Origin: Candidatus Krumholzibacteriia bacterium
Lineage (GTDB): Bacteria > Krumholzibacteriota > Krumholzibacteriia > LZORAL124-64-63
Length of the DNA stretch: 10,787 nucleotides
NCBI GenBank assembly: GCA_027056825.1
Contig: JALUJS010000122.1
Coordinates: 3,695-14,481 of the forward strand
Reading direction: 5' to 3'
Within the stretch, counting starts at the first letter, position 1; every line of letters begins with the position of its first letter. This document shows positions 1 to 5,917 of this stretch, piece after piece. Made by a program: the position numbers and the translations under genes. The notes beneath the pieces were generated by a model that ran no database searches, had not been told where the DNA came from, and saw nothing but the letters and a program-made list of their open reading frames with translations.

Positions 1-63
1 GTCGTGGAAGAGGACGAGGTTGATGGTGCCCCGGTCGGTTTCGATGACGGCGCGAACGGACAT
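1..63 (-). CDS. Cyclophilin-type peptidyl-prolyl cis-trans isomerase, N-terminal 21 codons (gene continues past the left edge)
   Basis: Read on the minus strand from the ATG at 63-61, the open frame gives MSVRAVIETDRGTINLVLFH followed by D and runs off the window. The pattern A-V-I-E-T-(D/N)-x-G-T-I-x-L-x-L-F is the first beta hairpin of bacterial cyclophilins, which catalyse cis-trans isomerisation of Xaa-Pro bonds. A Shine-Dalgarno AAGGGAG lies at 76-70, six bases before the ATG, and fixes the start. There is no signal peptide, so this would be a cytoplasmic form. The catalytic Arg and the FHR/QGGD-type motifs lie outside the window. It is divergent from the transporter at 263. The family call rests on 21 residues only, but the match to the family's opening strand is good. 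Confidence 0.72.
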   Translation of the reverse strand, partial: MSVRAVIETDRGTINLVLFHD

Positions 64-69
64 GCACGG

Positions 70-76
70 CTCCCTT
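70..76 (-). promoter_or_regulatory. Shine-Dalgarno site of the cyclophilin gene
   Basis: The minus strand reads AAGGGAG here, six bases before the ATG at 63-61. It supports that short, edge-truncated frame as a real gene. Confidence 0.65.
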
Positions 77-131
77 GTCGGTGGGGGATGAAGATGGTTC
101 GATCGCAATCCAAGCTAACACATCCGGGTCC

Positions 132-187
132 GGTCGCCCAGCAGCGGTCGTCCAGCGGTGGTCGCCCAGCGGCGGTCGTCCAGCGGC
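132..187. repeat. Four tandem 14-bp repeats (two 28-bp higher-order units)
   Basis: Units at 132-145, 146-159, 160-173 and 174-187 follow the consensus GGTCG(C/T)CCAGC(G/A)G(C/T). Odd units read GGTCGCCC and even units GGTCGTCC, so the array is also a duplicated 28-bp unit; the two copies differ at 2 of 28 positions. It lies between the divergent cyclophilin and AI-2E transporter genes, about 70 bp upstream of the cyclophilin start and 75 bp upstream of the transporter start. The units have no spacers and are too few to be CRISPR. They may be replication slippage in non-coding DNA or phased binding sites for a regulator. Confidence 0.85.
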
Positions 188-225
188 GGGCGCGGCCCGG
201 ATCCGCACCCGGTGGTCGATAACTG

Positions 226-255
226 TTGATACCACCCGCGGGCCCGCGGTAGTGT
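226..255 (+). promoter_or_regulatory. Candidate promoter of the AI-2E transporter, with a palindrome in the spacer
   Basis: TTGATA (226-231) and TAGTGT (250-255, fitting TAnnnT) are separated by 18 bp. The spacer holds the perfect 14-bp palindrome CCGCGGGCCCGCGG at 236-249. The -10 ends seven bases before the ATG at 263, so the transcript would start at or next to the start codon. The hexamers are weak and were placed by eye. Confidence 0.3.
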
Positions 256-262
256 CGAGACC

Positions 263-1417
263 ATGAACGGGTTATCCGCCAACCGCGCCTTCCTGCTCCT
301 GCTGCTCGCGGCCATCACCGCGGTGTTCGTGGTGATGATCAAGCCGTTTTTGATGGCCCTGCTGCTGGCGGGGATCTTCTCCTCCCTGTGCCAGCCGCTG
401 TACCGGCGGCTGGTGCGCGCCTGCCGCGGCCACCGTTCCGCCGCCTCCCTGCTGACCATCATCCTGATCGTCCTGCTGGTGATCATTCCCCTGGGCGGGT
501 TCCTGGGAGTCGTGACATCCCAGGCCCTGAAGGTGGCCGACACCGTGGCGAAGCAGTTGCCCCAGGACGTCCAGAACCTGGACCAGCTCGAGACCTGGTT
601 CACCGGCTTGCCCTTCTACGGCAAGTTGCACGCCTTCGTGCAGGGGCTGCCGCTGGCCGACCAGCTCTCCCTGGATCGCCAGACCATCCTGACCAAGGCC
701 GCGCAGATCGTCCAGTGGCTCAGCGGCTTCGTCATCAGCAGCCTCTCGGCCGCCACCACCGGCACCCTGCAGTTCCTGTTCATGCTGGGGCTGATGCTGT
801 ACAGCATGTACTTCTTCCTCATGGACGGCGGCAAGCTCGTGGACCTGATCCTCTACTACCTGCCCCTGGAGGACGAGGAGGAGCGCCGCCTGCTGGACAA
901 GTTCCGCTCGGTCACCCGCTCCACCCTGAAGGGCACCGCGGTGATCGGCATCCTGCAGGGCGCCCTGGCGGGCCTGGCGCTGGCGGTCGCCGGCATTCCC
1001 AGCGCGGTGTTCTGGGGCACGGTGATGGTGGTGCTGTCGCTGATCCCGGGCATCGGCACGGGCCTGGTGTGGATCCCGGCGGCGATCATCCTGGCCGCCG
1101 GCGGCCGCGTCTTCGCCGGCGTCGCCCTGGCGCTGTTCTGCGCCCTGGTCGTCGGCAGCATCGACAACGTGCTGCGGCCACGCCTGGTGGGCCAGGACAC
1201 GAAGATGCCCGACCTGCTGATCCTGCTGGCGACCATGGGCGGGCTGCTGATGTTCGGCGTGCTGGGCTTCATCGTCGGCCCCATCGTGGCGGCCCTGTTC
1301 GTGACGGTGTGGGAGATCTACGGGGTGGCGTTCCGGGACGTGCTGCCGGCGGGCCGGGGGTTTCCCACGACGGAAAAAACCGTGGAACAGGACGAAGAGC
1401 CCGAAACGGAAACTTGA
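263..1417 (+). CDS. AI-2E family (PerM/TqsA-like) membrane transporter
   Basis: This 384-residue polytopic inner-membrane protein belongs to the AI-2E transporter family (formerly UPF0118; E. coli TqsA, PerM and YdiK). Hydrophobic segments lie at about residues 8-27, 28-46, 62-85, 155-186, 225-245, 247-278, 283-300 and 316-350, with a soluble amphipathic stretch (about 88-150) after the third. The family hallmark is near the end: I-D-N-V-L-R-P-R-L-V-G at 300-310, followed by a Gly-rich paired helix (MGGLLMFGVLGFIVGP, 325-340). The tail after 350 is charged and acidic (EQDEEPETE). TqsA is tied to autoinducer-2 export, while other members act as ion or Na+/H+ exchangers, so the substrate here is unknown. 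No Shine-Dalgarno precedes the ATG (only GAGACC), and a possible -10 sits seven bases upstream. It is a single gene, convergent with the gene at 1479-1997. Confidence 0.9.
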   Translation: MNGLSANRAFLLLLLAAITAVFVVMIKPFLMALLLAGIFSSLCQPLYRRLVRACRGHRSAASLLTIILIVLLVIIPLGGFLGVVTSQALKVADTVAKQLPQDVQNLDQLETWFTGLPFYGKLHAFVQGLPLADQLSLDRQTILTKAAQIVQWLSGFVISSLSAATTGTLQFLFMLGLMLYSMYFFLMDGGKLVDLILYYLPLEDEEERRLLDKFRSVTRSTLKGTAVIGILQGALAGLALAVAGIPSAVFWGTVMVVLSLIPGIGTGLVWIPAAIILAAGGRVFAGVALALFCALVVGSIDNVLRPRLVGQDTKMPDLLILLATMGGLLMFGVLGFIVGPIVAALFVTVWEIYGVAFRDVLPAGRGFPTTEKTVEQDEEPETET

Positions 1418-1478
1418 GCTGCGCGATTGAGTCGCATCGCAACACCGCAAAACAGGTGAAAATACGGACCGGCAACCA

Positions 1479-1997
1479 TCACTTGAAGATCCGGTTGGTA
1501 CCCAACCTGAAGTCGCAGCCGTCCAGATAGATGAAACTGATGGCCCAGTGGCCGTGGCTCTTTACCATTTCCGCGGCCAAGAGGTTCTCACCGCCGTCCT
1601 TCAGTGTGGCCGAGGCCTGGATTTTCATTATCCGGCGCGGCCAGGACCCCCATTCAAAAAAGTTCATGACGACCAGCGAGACCCTGGTCAAGGACGTGTA
1701 TTGCTCCAGGCACGGATTCGCCTCACCGGAAGCGTCGTCACGAAATTCCCTGCCCAGGGATTCCGGACGGATATCCGGCGCCAAACAGCCCAACGCCGCC
1801 TGGAAATCCCCGCTGCCGGCGCTTTTCATGAAGGTATCCAGTGTCTCGCAGACCTCAGGGGCCGCTTGTGAGACCTGGCCCATCTGCACCATGGAGCAGG
1901 TGAACGCCAGAACCATGAGCACCAGGAGCCCGAACACCGCAGATCCGATGACAAGGTAGCGCCTGCGGTGATTCTGGTCCTGCTGACCGGTCGTCAA
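1479..1997 (-). CDS. Membrane-anchored hypothetical protein, possibly NTF2-like, TTG start
   Basis: This 172-residue protein has a short basic N-terminus (NHRRRY), one transmembrane helix at about residues 14-34, and an extracytoplasmic domain of about 135 residues. The start is TTG at 1997-1995, supported by GGAGG five bases upstream (2007-2003); no ATG in frame precedes the helix. The exported part has four cysteines (C50, C71, C96, C161), which could form disulfides, and C34 sits in the helix end. The helical segment T-F-M-K-S-A-G-S-G-D-F-Q-A-A-L-G and the closing strand G-H-W-A-I-S-F-I resemble small NTF2/cystatin-like stress proteins and parallel the DUF4019 protein just upstream. I do not recognise the family firmly and assign no function. 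It is the last of three small minus-strand genes, 54 bp after the DUF4019 gene, so co-transcription is likely. Confidence 0.75.
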   Translation of the reverse strand: MTTGQQDQNHRRRYLVIGSAVFGLLVLMVLAFTCSMVQMGQVSQAAPEVCETLDTFMKSAGSGDFQAALGCLAPDIRPESLGREFRDDASGEANPCLEQYTSLTRVSLVVMNFFEWGSWPRRIMKIQASATLKDGGENLLAAEMVKSHGHWAISFIYLDGCDFRLGTNRIFK

Positions 1998-2002
1998 GAC
2001 AA

Positions 2003-2010
2003 CCTCCCTT
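2003..2010 (-). promoter_or_regulatory. Shine-Dalgarno site that decides a TTG start
   Basis: The minus strand reads AAGGGAGG, with GGAGG ending five bases before TTG at 1997-1995. No ATG or GTG in the frame has such a site, so TTG is the chosen start of the 172-residue protein. Confidence 0.7.
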
Positions 2011-2051
2011 CAACGTGTCCGCGGGCATGCCGGCGGGACAGGTCCGGGCCC

Positions 2052-2492
2052 CTACTTGATGTAGTACCCGGACACCCTCCACTTCCCGTCGGCCTCCTTC
2101 ATGGGCGTGACGGTCTCGACGGCCTTCTTCTTGGCCGTGAACGAGGTTTCGAAGCGAATCACCACGTATTCCCCGTCCGGGGCTCCCGGTAACGAGGTCT
2201 TGTACTGCGTCGAGACGACCTTGCGCGACAGGGTCTCACCCAGCGGTTTGCGCAGGGCGGTCAGGGTCTTTTCCCACTTCTGCCGCTCCACCGCGCCCCG
2301 GAACATCGCGGCAGCCGTATTCCAGCTTTCGGCGTATTTGCCGTCGTCGATAAGGCCGAGCCAGGCCGTGGCGGCGGCGATGGCCTCATCGGCCCTTTCC
2401 CCCTTCGCCGCCGGATGATCGCCACCGGTCAGGGACCAGGCGGTCGTCGCTGTCAACGTGAAAACCGCCAACAGCACCAGGATTCTCTTCAT
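2052..2492 (-). CDS. Secreted DUF4019-family protein
   Basis: A 146-residue precursor with a clear Sec signal peptide (MKRILVLLAVFTLTATTAWS, residues 1-20, cleavage probably near A18-W-S) and a mature domain matching my recollection of the DUF4019 pattern: a helix A-A-A-T-A-W-L-G-L-I-D-D-G-K-Y-A-E-S-W (39-57), F-R-G-A-V-x-x-x-x-W (64-73), R-K-P-L-G (81-85), S-L-P-G-A-P-D-G-E-Y-V-V-I-R-F (100-114) and the end W-R-V-S-G-Y-Y-I-K. The family has no established biochemical role and is usually periplasmic. The frame is open for 22 more codons upstream, but AAGGAGG at 2505-2499, six bases before the ATG at 2492, and the signal peptide select this start. It lies 62 bp after the 85-residue membrane protein and 54 bp before the membrane-anchored protein, on the same strand. 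Confidence 0.88.
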   Translation of the reverse strand: MKRILVLLAVFTLTATTAWSLTGGDHPAAKGERADEAIAAATAWLGLIDDGKYAESWNTAAAMFRGAVERQKWEKTLTALRKPLGETLSRKVVSTQYKTSLPGAPDGEYVVIRFETSFTAKKKAVETVTPMKEADGKWRVSGYYIK

Positions 2493-2498
2493 GACATG

Positions 2499-2505
2499 CC
2501 TCCTT
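2499..2505 (-). promoter_or_regulatory. Shine-Dalgarno site of the DUF4019 gene
   Basis: The minus strand reads AAGGAGG six bases before the ATG at 2492-2490. It selects this start over the longer open frame reaching 2558. Confidence 0.8.
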
Positions 2506-2554
2506 CGGTGTCGGGGTCGCAGACCATATCCACAGTGCGGGTGAACCATAGGCA

Positions 2555-2812
2555 TCACGACATTGTTTCATCCGTCCCCGCAGAGGTGCTGAATCTGCGT
2601 TTCACAATGAAAAGGAGTACCCAGACCAGTGATGTCGTCCCCCAGAAACCCGGATGGTCCTGCTCCTGACTCCACAGGTTCCGGGCAAAAAACATGAGGC
2701 TGAGCGCGATAAAAAAGTGGAAAAGGCCATCCCACTTCCCTCCGCCGAAAACCTTTGCCGCCAGCCCGGTCACAAGGGATGCAGCAATTACGATCAGAAT
2801 CGACGTCATCAT
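2555..2812 (-). CDS. Small three-helix membrane protein, unknown function
   Basis: An 85-residue hydrophobic protein beginning MMTSILIVIAASLVTGLAAK, with predicted membrane segments at about 3-19, 29-46 and 57-71, short loops (FGGGKWDG and SQEQDHPGFWG) and a basic then acidic tail (KRRF... GTDETMS). The frame is open to 2860, but GGAG at 2825-2822, nine bases before the ATG at 2812, favours the short form; the next ATG at 2809 is also possible. No family is recognised. Local composition is near 50-53% G+C by hand count over 2701-2820, clearly below the 65-82% counted in the neighbouring pyruvate kinase gene. It is 73 bp downstream of pyruvate kinase and 62 bp upstream of the DUF4019 gene on the same strand. 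Confidence 0.65.
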   Translation of the reverse strand: MMTSILIVIAASLVTGLAAKVFGGGKWDGLFHFFIALSLMFFARNLWSQEQDHPGFWGTTSLVWVLLFIVKRRFSTSAGTDETMS

Positions 2813-2885
2813 GACTATCTTCTCCAGCAAGGGCCATAGCTGTACCCGACAGCTCATCATGCGGGACAGTGCAGACGGGAACGCC

Positions 2886-4307
2886 TCACGCCCACTCGGC
2901 GGTGACCACCTTGATCATGTTGGTGGGCATCCTGGCGGCGAAGGGCACCCCTGCGGTCAGCACCACCGGCTCGCCGGGATTGACGTAGCCGCCCTGCAGG
3001 GCCTTGGTGATGGCGGCCTTTTCCAGTTCCTCGACCGACTGGGCCAGGTCGATGAACACGGGCACCGCCCCGAAGGTCAGGGCCATGCGCAGGGCCGTCT
3101 TGCGCTCGGGGGTCAGCGACAGGACCACCTGCCGCGGGCGGTGGCGGGCCACCCGCAGGGTCGTCCCGCCGCTGCGGGTGCAGGTCAGGATGGCGGCGGC
3201 CTCGATGTCCTCGGCCATCTTCACCGCGCCGTGCGCCACCGCGTCGCCGAAGCTGAGCTTGTGGGCACCGGCGAATTTCTCGGTCCAGCCCTCGTAGTCG
3301 AGCTGCTTCTCGGTATCCTCGGCCACGCGGGTCATCACCCGCACCGCCTCCACCGGGTAGCGCCCCATGGCCGTCTCCTCGCTCAGCATGATCGCGTCGG
3401 TGCCGTCGTAGATGGCGTTGGCCACATCGGTGACCTCGGCGCGGGTGGGCCGGGGATTCTCCACCATGGACTTGAGCATCTGGGTGGCGGTGATCACCGG
3501 CTTGGCCGCGGCGTTGGTCTTGGTGATGATCATCTTCTGGGCGCGCGGCACCTGCTCCAGGGGAATCTCCACCCCCAGGTCGCCGCGGGCGACCATGATC
3601 CCGTCGGCTGCCGCGATGATCTCGTCGATGTTCTCCAGGGCCTCGAACTTCTCGATCTTGGCGATCAGGGGGGTGTCGTTGCCCGAGGCGCGGATCACCT
3701 CCTTGACGGTCTCCACATCGTGGGCGGTGCGCACGAAGGACAGGGCGATGAAGTCCACTCCCTGCTCCAGGCCGAACTCCAGGTCCGCGCGATCCTTCTC
3801 GCCGAGGATGGGCGCGTTGAGGGTGCGGCCCGGCAGGTTGATCCCCTTGTGGGATCCCAGTATGCCGCCGGTGACCACACGGCAGTGGATGTCCGTGGCG
3901 GAGGCCGATTCGACCTCCAGCGACATGGCGCCGTCCGCCAGCAGGATGACATCCCCCGCGCGCACGCTGCGCGGAAGATCCGGATAGGTCAGGCCCACCT
4001 CGTGGGCGTCGCCGGGCACGTCGCGGTTGGTCAGGACGAACTCCGCGCTCTCCTTCAGCTCGATCTGCCCGGCCGCCATGTCCCCGGTGCGGATCTTCGG
4101 ACCGGAGAGGTCCTGCAGGATGGCCACCGGCTTGTCCATGCGCGCGGAGACCTCGCGGATGTCCCGGATCAGCTCCGCGTGTTCCTGGTGGGTGCCGTGG
4201 GAAAAGTTGAGGCGGCAAACATTCATGCCCGCCTCCATGAGCCGGGCCAGCACATCGGGGTCCCGGCTGGCCGGACCGATGGTGCACAGGATCTTGGTCT
4301 TGGTCAT
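2886..4307 (-). CDS. pyk: Pyruvate kinase
   Basis: This 473-residue protein converts phosphoenolpyruvate and ADP to pyruvate and ATP, the last step of glycolysis, in the cytoplasm. The (beta/alpha)8 barrel opens with K-I-L-C-T-I-G-P and C-R-L-N-F-S-H-G (31-38; substrate-site R32, N34, S36) and continues with D-L-S-G-P-K-I-R-T-G (66-75). The lid B domain lies at about 76-165. Catalytic K217 and metal ligands E219 (in A-K-I-E-K) and D243 (in A-R-G-D-L-G) are present, as are T275 (in I-T-A-T-Q-M) and M-L-S-E-E-T-A-M-G (307-315). The C domain (about 345-473) carries C-T-R-S-G-G-T (376-382), part of the usual effector site. Length is normal. GAGGAGG five bases before the ATG sets the start. L67, S68 and K71 replace the T, K and E of potassium-dependent enzymes. 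It is divergent from the sulfatase-like gene. Confidence 0.97.
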   Translation of the reverse strand: MTKTKILCTIGPASRDPDVLARLMEAGMNVCRLNFSHGTHQEHAELIRDIREVSARMDKPVAILQDLSGPKIRTGDMAAGQIELKESAEFVLTNRDVPGDAHEVGLTYPDLPRSVRAGDVILLADGAMSLEVESASATDIHCRVVTGGILGSHKGINLPGRTLNAPILGEKDRADLEFGLEQGVDFIALSFVRTAHDVETVKEVIRASGNDTPLIAKIEKFEALENIDEIIAAADGIMVARGDLGVEIPLEQVPRAQKMIITKTNAAAKPVITATQMLKSMVENPRPTRAEVTDVANAIYDGTDAIMLSEETAMGRYPVEAVRVMTRVAEDTEKQLDYEGWTEKFAGAHKLSFGDAVAHGAVKMAEDIEAAAILTCTRSGGTTLRVARHRPRQVVLSLTPERKTALRMALTFGAVPVFIDLAQSVEELEKAAITKALQGGYVNPGEPVVLTAGVPFAARMPTNMIKVVTAEWA

Positions 4308-4312
4308 GAAAG

Positions 4313-4319
4313 CCTCCTC
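4313..4319 (-). promoter_or_regulatory. Shine-Dalgarno site of pyruvate kinase
   Basis: The minus strand reads GAGGAGG five bases before the ATG at 4307-4305, which confirms the start. Confidence 0.8.
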
Positions 4320-4409
4320 GTCGCTGTCTTTTCGAACTGAAAACCGGCCGGGTTCCTCATCTTGATGTGTTATTCTTTACCCCACCGAAACCCAGGACAC
4401 AATCCCCGA

Positions 4410-5840
4410 ATGGTCACCGTCATGAAACTCCCGCTTTTTCGCGCCGCCGCTATGACCCTGCTGTGCGCCCTGATCCTCACCGGCGGCGGATGCTCGCGCA
4501 GCCCCCGCGAGGACGGCCTGCCCTGGCTGGAGGACATGAACGTCCTGCTGATCGTGGTGGACACCATGGGAGCCGGTCACGTGGGCTGCCTGGAACCCGG
4601 CCTGGACACCACTCCCAACATCGACCGGCTGGCCGCGGACGGGGCGCTGTTCACCCACGCCTATTCCACCGCCCCCTGGACCCAACCCTCCATCTCCGCC
4701 CTGATGACGGGCCTGACCCCCTCGCACACCGGCGTGCTGCACCTGTACGACCACCTGGGTGCGGACAACGTGACCCTGGCCGAGCGCCTGTCCCGCCGCG
4801 GATTCGCCACTGCCGGGGTGGTCAGCCACTTCCTCATCGCCGCCCGGCTGGGCTTCGACCAGGGCTTCGACTCCTACGACGAATCCGCCGTGGTCAACCA
4901 CCACCGGGGCATCTCCTCGCCCAAGGTCTACCAGGCCGCCGCGGCGGATCTCCAGCGGCTCAAGGACGACCGGTTCTTCATGTTCGTCCACTTCTTCGAC
5001 CCCCACGCCCATTACCTGCATCACCCGGAGTTCGACCGCACGTCGTGGTACCACGGCCCGGTGCGCGACTGGGACCACAAGATCACCGAGCTGCGCAAGC
5101 GGCTGGACGAGCTGGACCCCGACGGGACCCGCTACCTGCGCGACCTGTACCGCGAGGAAATCGCCTTCACCGACCACTACATCGGGATGCTGCTGGCGAA
5201 GCTGGACGAACTGGGCCTGCGCGACAATACCCTGGTGATCCTGACCGCCGACCACGGCGAGGAGTTCATGGAGCACCACTGGATCGGCCACACCCGCAAC
5301 CTGTACGACACCCTCGTGCACGTGCCGCTGGTCGTGAGCCTGCCCGGGCGCATCGACCCGGCGGTGATCGACGATCCGGTGAGCCTGCTGGACATCGCCC
5401 CCACCCTCATGGACCTGTCCCGCGATCCGGTTGAGGACTTCTCCTGGGACGGGATCTCCCTCATTCCCCGGCTGGCCGGCCGCCGCCCCGGACGCACCGG
5501 CCGCCTGCTGTACCACGAGGTCGCCTTTCCCGCGCGCAAGGACGACGCGGGCACGCCCGTGGCTGGCCGGGGCACTTTCCTGGCCGCTGTTTCGCGGGAC
5601 CAGTGGAAACTGATCCACGACGTGGAGCACGACACCTGGTCCCTGTTCGACCGGGTCACCGATCCCGGCGAGCACCGGGACCTGTTGGCGGAGCAGCCGG
5701 CGGTCGCCTCCCCGCTGCGCCGGGACCTGTTGGAATGGGAGAAGGACAAGGTGCCGGGCTGGGGCGTGGGCGGCGCGCAGAAGCGTACCCTCGATCCGGA
5801 ACTGGAAAAACGCCTGAAGTCGCTGGGCTACATCCGCTGA
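4410..5840 (+). CDS. Sulfatase/alkaline-phosphatase-superfamily protein with Thr at the nucleophile position, probable lipoprotein
   Basis: The export signal MKLPLFRAAAMTLLCALILT leads to GGGC, a poor lipobox with Gly at -3; Cys24 may be lipidated. Residues are numbered from the ATG at 4422. That ATG or the ATG at 4410 (AGGA at 4394-4397) could be the start; I chose 4410 for the better-placed AGGA. The sulfatase fold shows the first metal strand V-L-L-I-V-V-D47, T-P-N-I-D-R-L, the nucleophile loop A-P-W-T87-Q-P-S-I-S-A-L-M-T-G, the second metal site T-A-D277-H278-G-E-E, H290 in I-G-H, and the end LKSLGYIR. Family sulfatases need Cys or Ser in C/S-x-P-S/A-R to make formylglycine. Here Thr87 stands there and the Arg is replaced by Ile91, so a formylglycine sulfatase is unlikely. 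A phosphotransferase or phosphodiesterase on an envelope glycan or lipid is possible. It is divergent from pyruvate kinase. Confidence 0.88.
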   Translation: MVTVMKLPLFRAAAMTLLCALILTGGGCSRSPREDGLPWLEDMNVLLIVVDTMGAGHVGCLEPGLDTTPNIDRLAADGALFTHAYSTAPWTQPSISALMTGLTPSHTGVLHLYDHLGADNVTLAERLSRRGFATAGVVSHFLIAARLGFDQGFDSYDESAVVNHHRGISSPKVYQAAAADLQRLKDDRFFMFVHFFDPHAHYLHHPEFDRTSWYHGPVRDWDHKITELRKRLDELDPDGTRYLRDLYREEIAFTDHYIGMLLAKLDELGLRDNTLVILTADHGEEFMEHHWIGHTRNLYDTLVHVPLVVSLPGRIDPAVIDDPVSLLDIAPTLMDLSRDPVEDFSWDGISLIPRLAGRRPGRTGRLLYHEVAFPARKDDAGTPVAGRGTFLAAVSRDQWKLIHDVEHDTWSLFDRVTDPGEHRDLLAEQPAVASPLRRDLLEWEKDKVPGWGVGGAQKRTLDPELEKRLKSLGYIR

Positions 5841-5861
5841 ACCCGCCGACAAGCATGCTAT

Positions 5862-5917
5862 AACCCGGATTATTGAATCGCTACGCGATCCCGCAAGGCG
5901 ATTCAATATTCCGGGTT
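5862..5917. repeat. Long inverted repeat (20-bp arms, 16-nt loop) between convergent genes
   Basis: The left arm AACCCGGATTATTGAATCGC (5862-5881) and the reverse complement of the right arm (5898-5917) agree at 19 of 20 positions; an outer T-A pair (5861/5918) extends the stem. The 16-nt loop (5882-5897) contains GCG-ATCC-CGC, which could form a small inner hairpin. The element starts 21 bp after the sulfatase stop, and its right arm overlaps the TAA stop (5918-5916) of the GT-C gene. It may serve as a two-way transcription stop for the convergent genes, although there is no T-run. The long, nearly perfect A/T-and-G/C mixed arms also fit a dispersed palindromic repeat (REP or MITE type). Confidence 0.85.

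Noticed and set aside
132..187. CRISPR array
   Set aside because: The 14-bp units abut without spacers and number only four. No cas gene is near.
272..1450. Minus-strand open frame of 392 codons antisense to the AI-2E transporter
   Set aside because: It is Gln/Asp/His-rich repetitive sequence, the mirror of Leu/Val/Ala codons in the transporter, with no motif.
1418..1478. Terminator between the transporter and the convergent 172-residue gene
   Set aside because: Only short stems of about 4 bp (GCGA/TCGC) are visible, with no T-run. I see no supportable terminator in this gap.
2838..2854. Terminator after pyruvate kinase (AGCTGT/ACAGCT, 5-nt loop)
   Set aside because: The 6-bp stem lacks a T-run and has mixed composition, so it is too weak to call. 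Read-through into the three small genes remains possible.
2694..4340. Plus-strand open frame of 548 codons antisense to pyruvate kinase
   Set aside because: It is Gly/His/Arg-rich with no domain pattern, and it covers a gene with all pyruvate kinase motifs on the other strand. It is a composition shadow of G+C-rich coding DNA.
4368..4376. Extended -10 promoter (TGTTATTCT) for the sulfatase-like gene
   Set aside because: It fits the extended -10 pattern, but no matching -35 lies at the right distance and it rests on nine bases in a short A+T-rich patch.
4377..5906. Minus-strand open frame of 509 codons antisense to the sulfatase-like gene
   Set aside because: It is Val/Gln/Gly/His-rich and low complexity, opposite a gene with a signal peptide and active-site motifs. 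It is a shadow.
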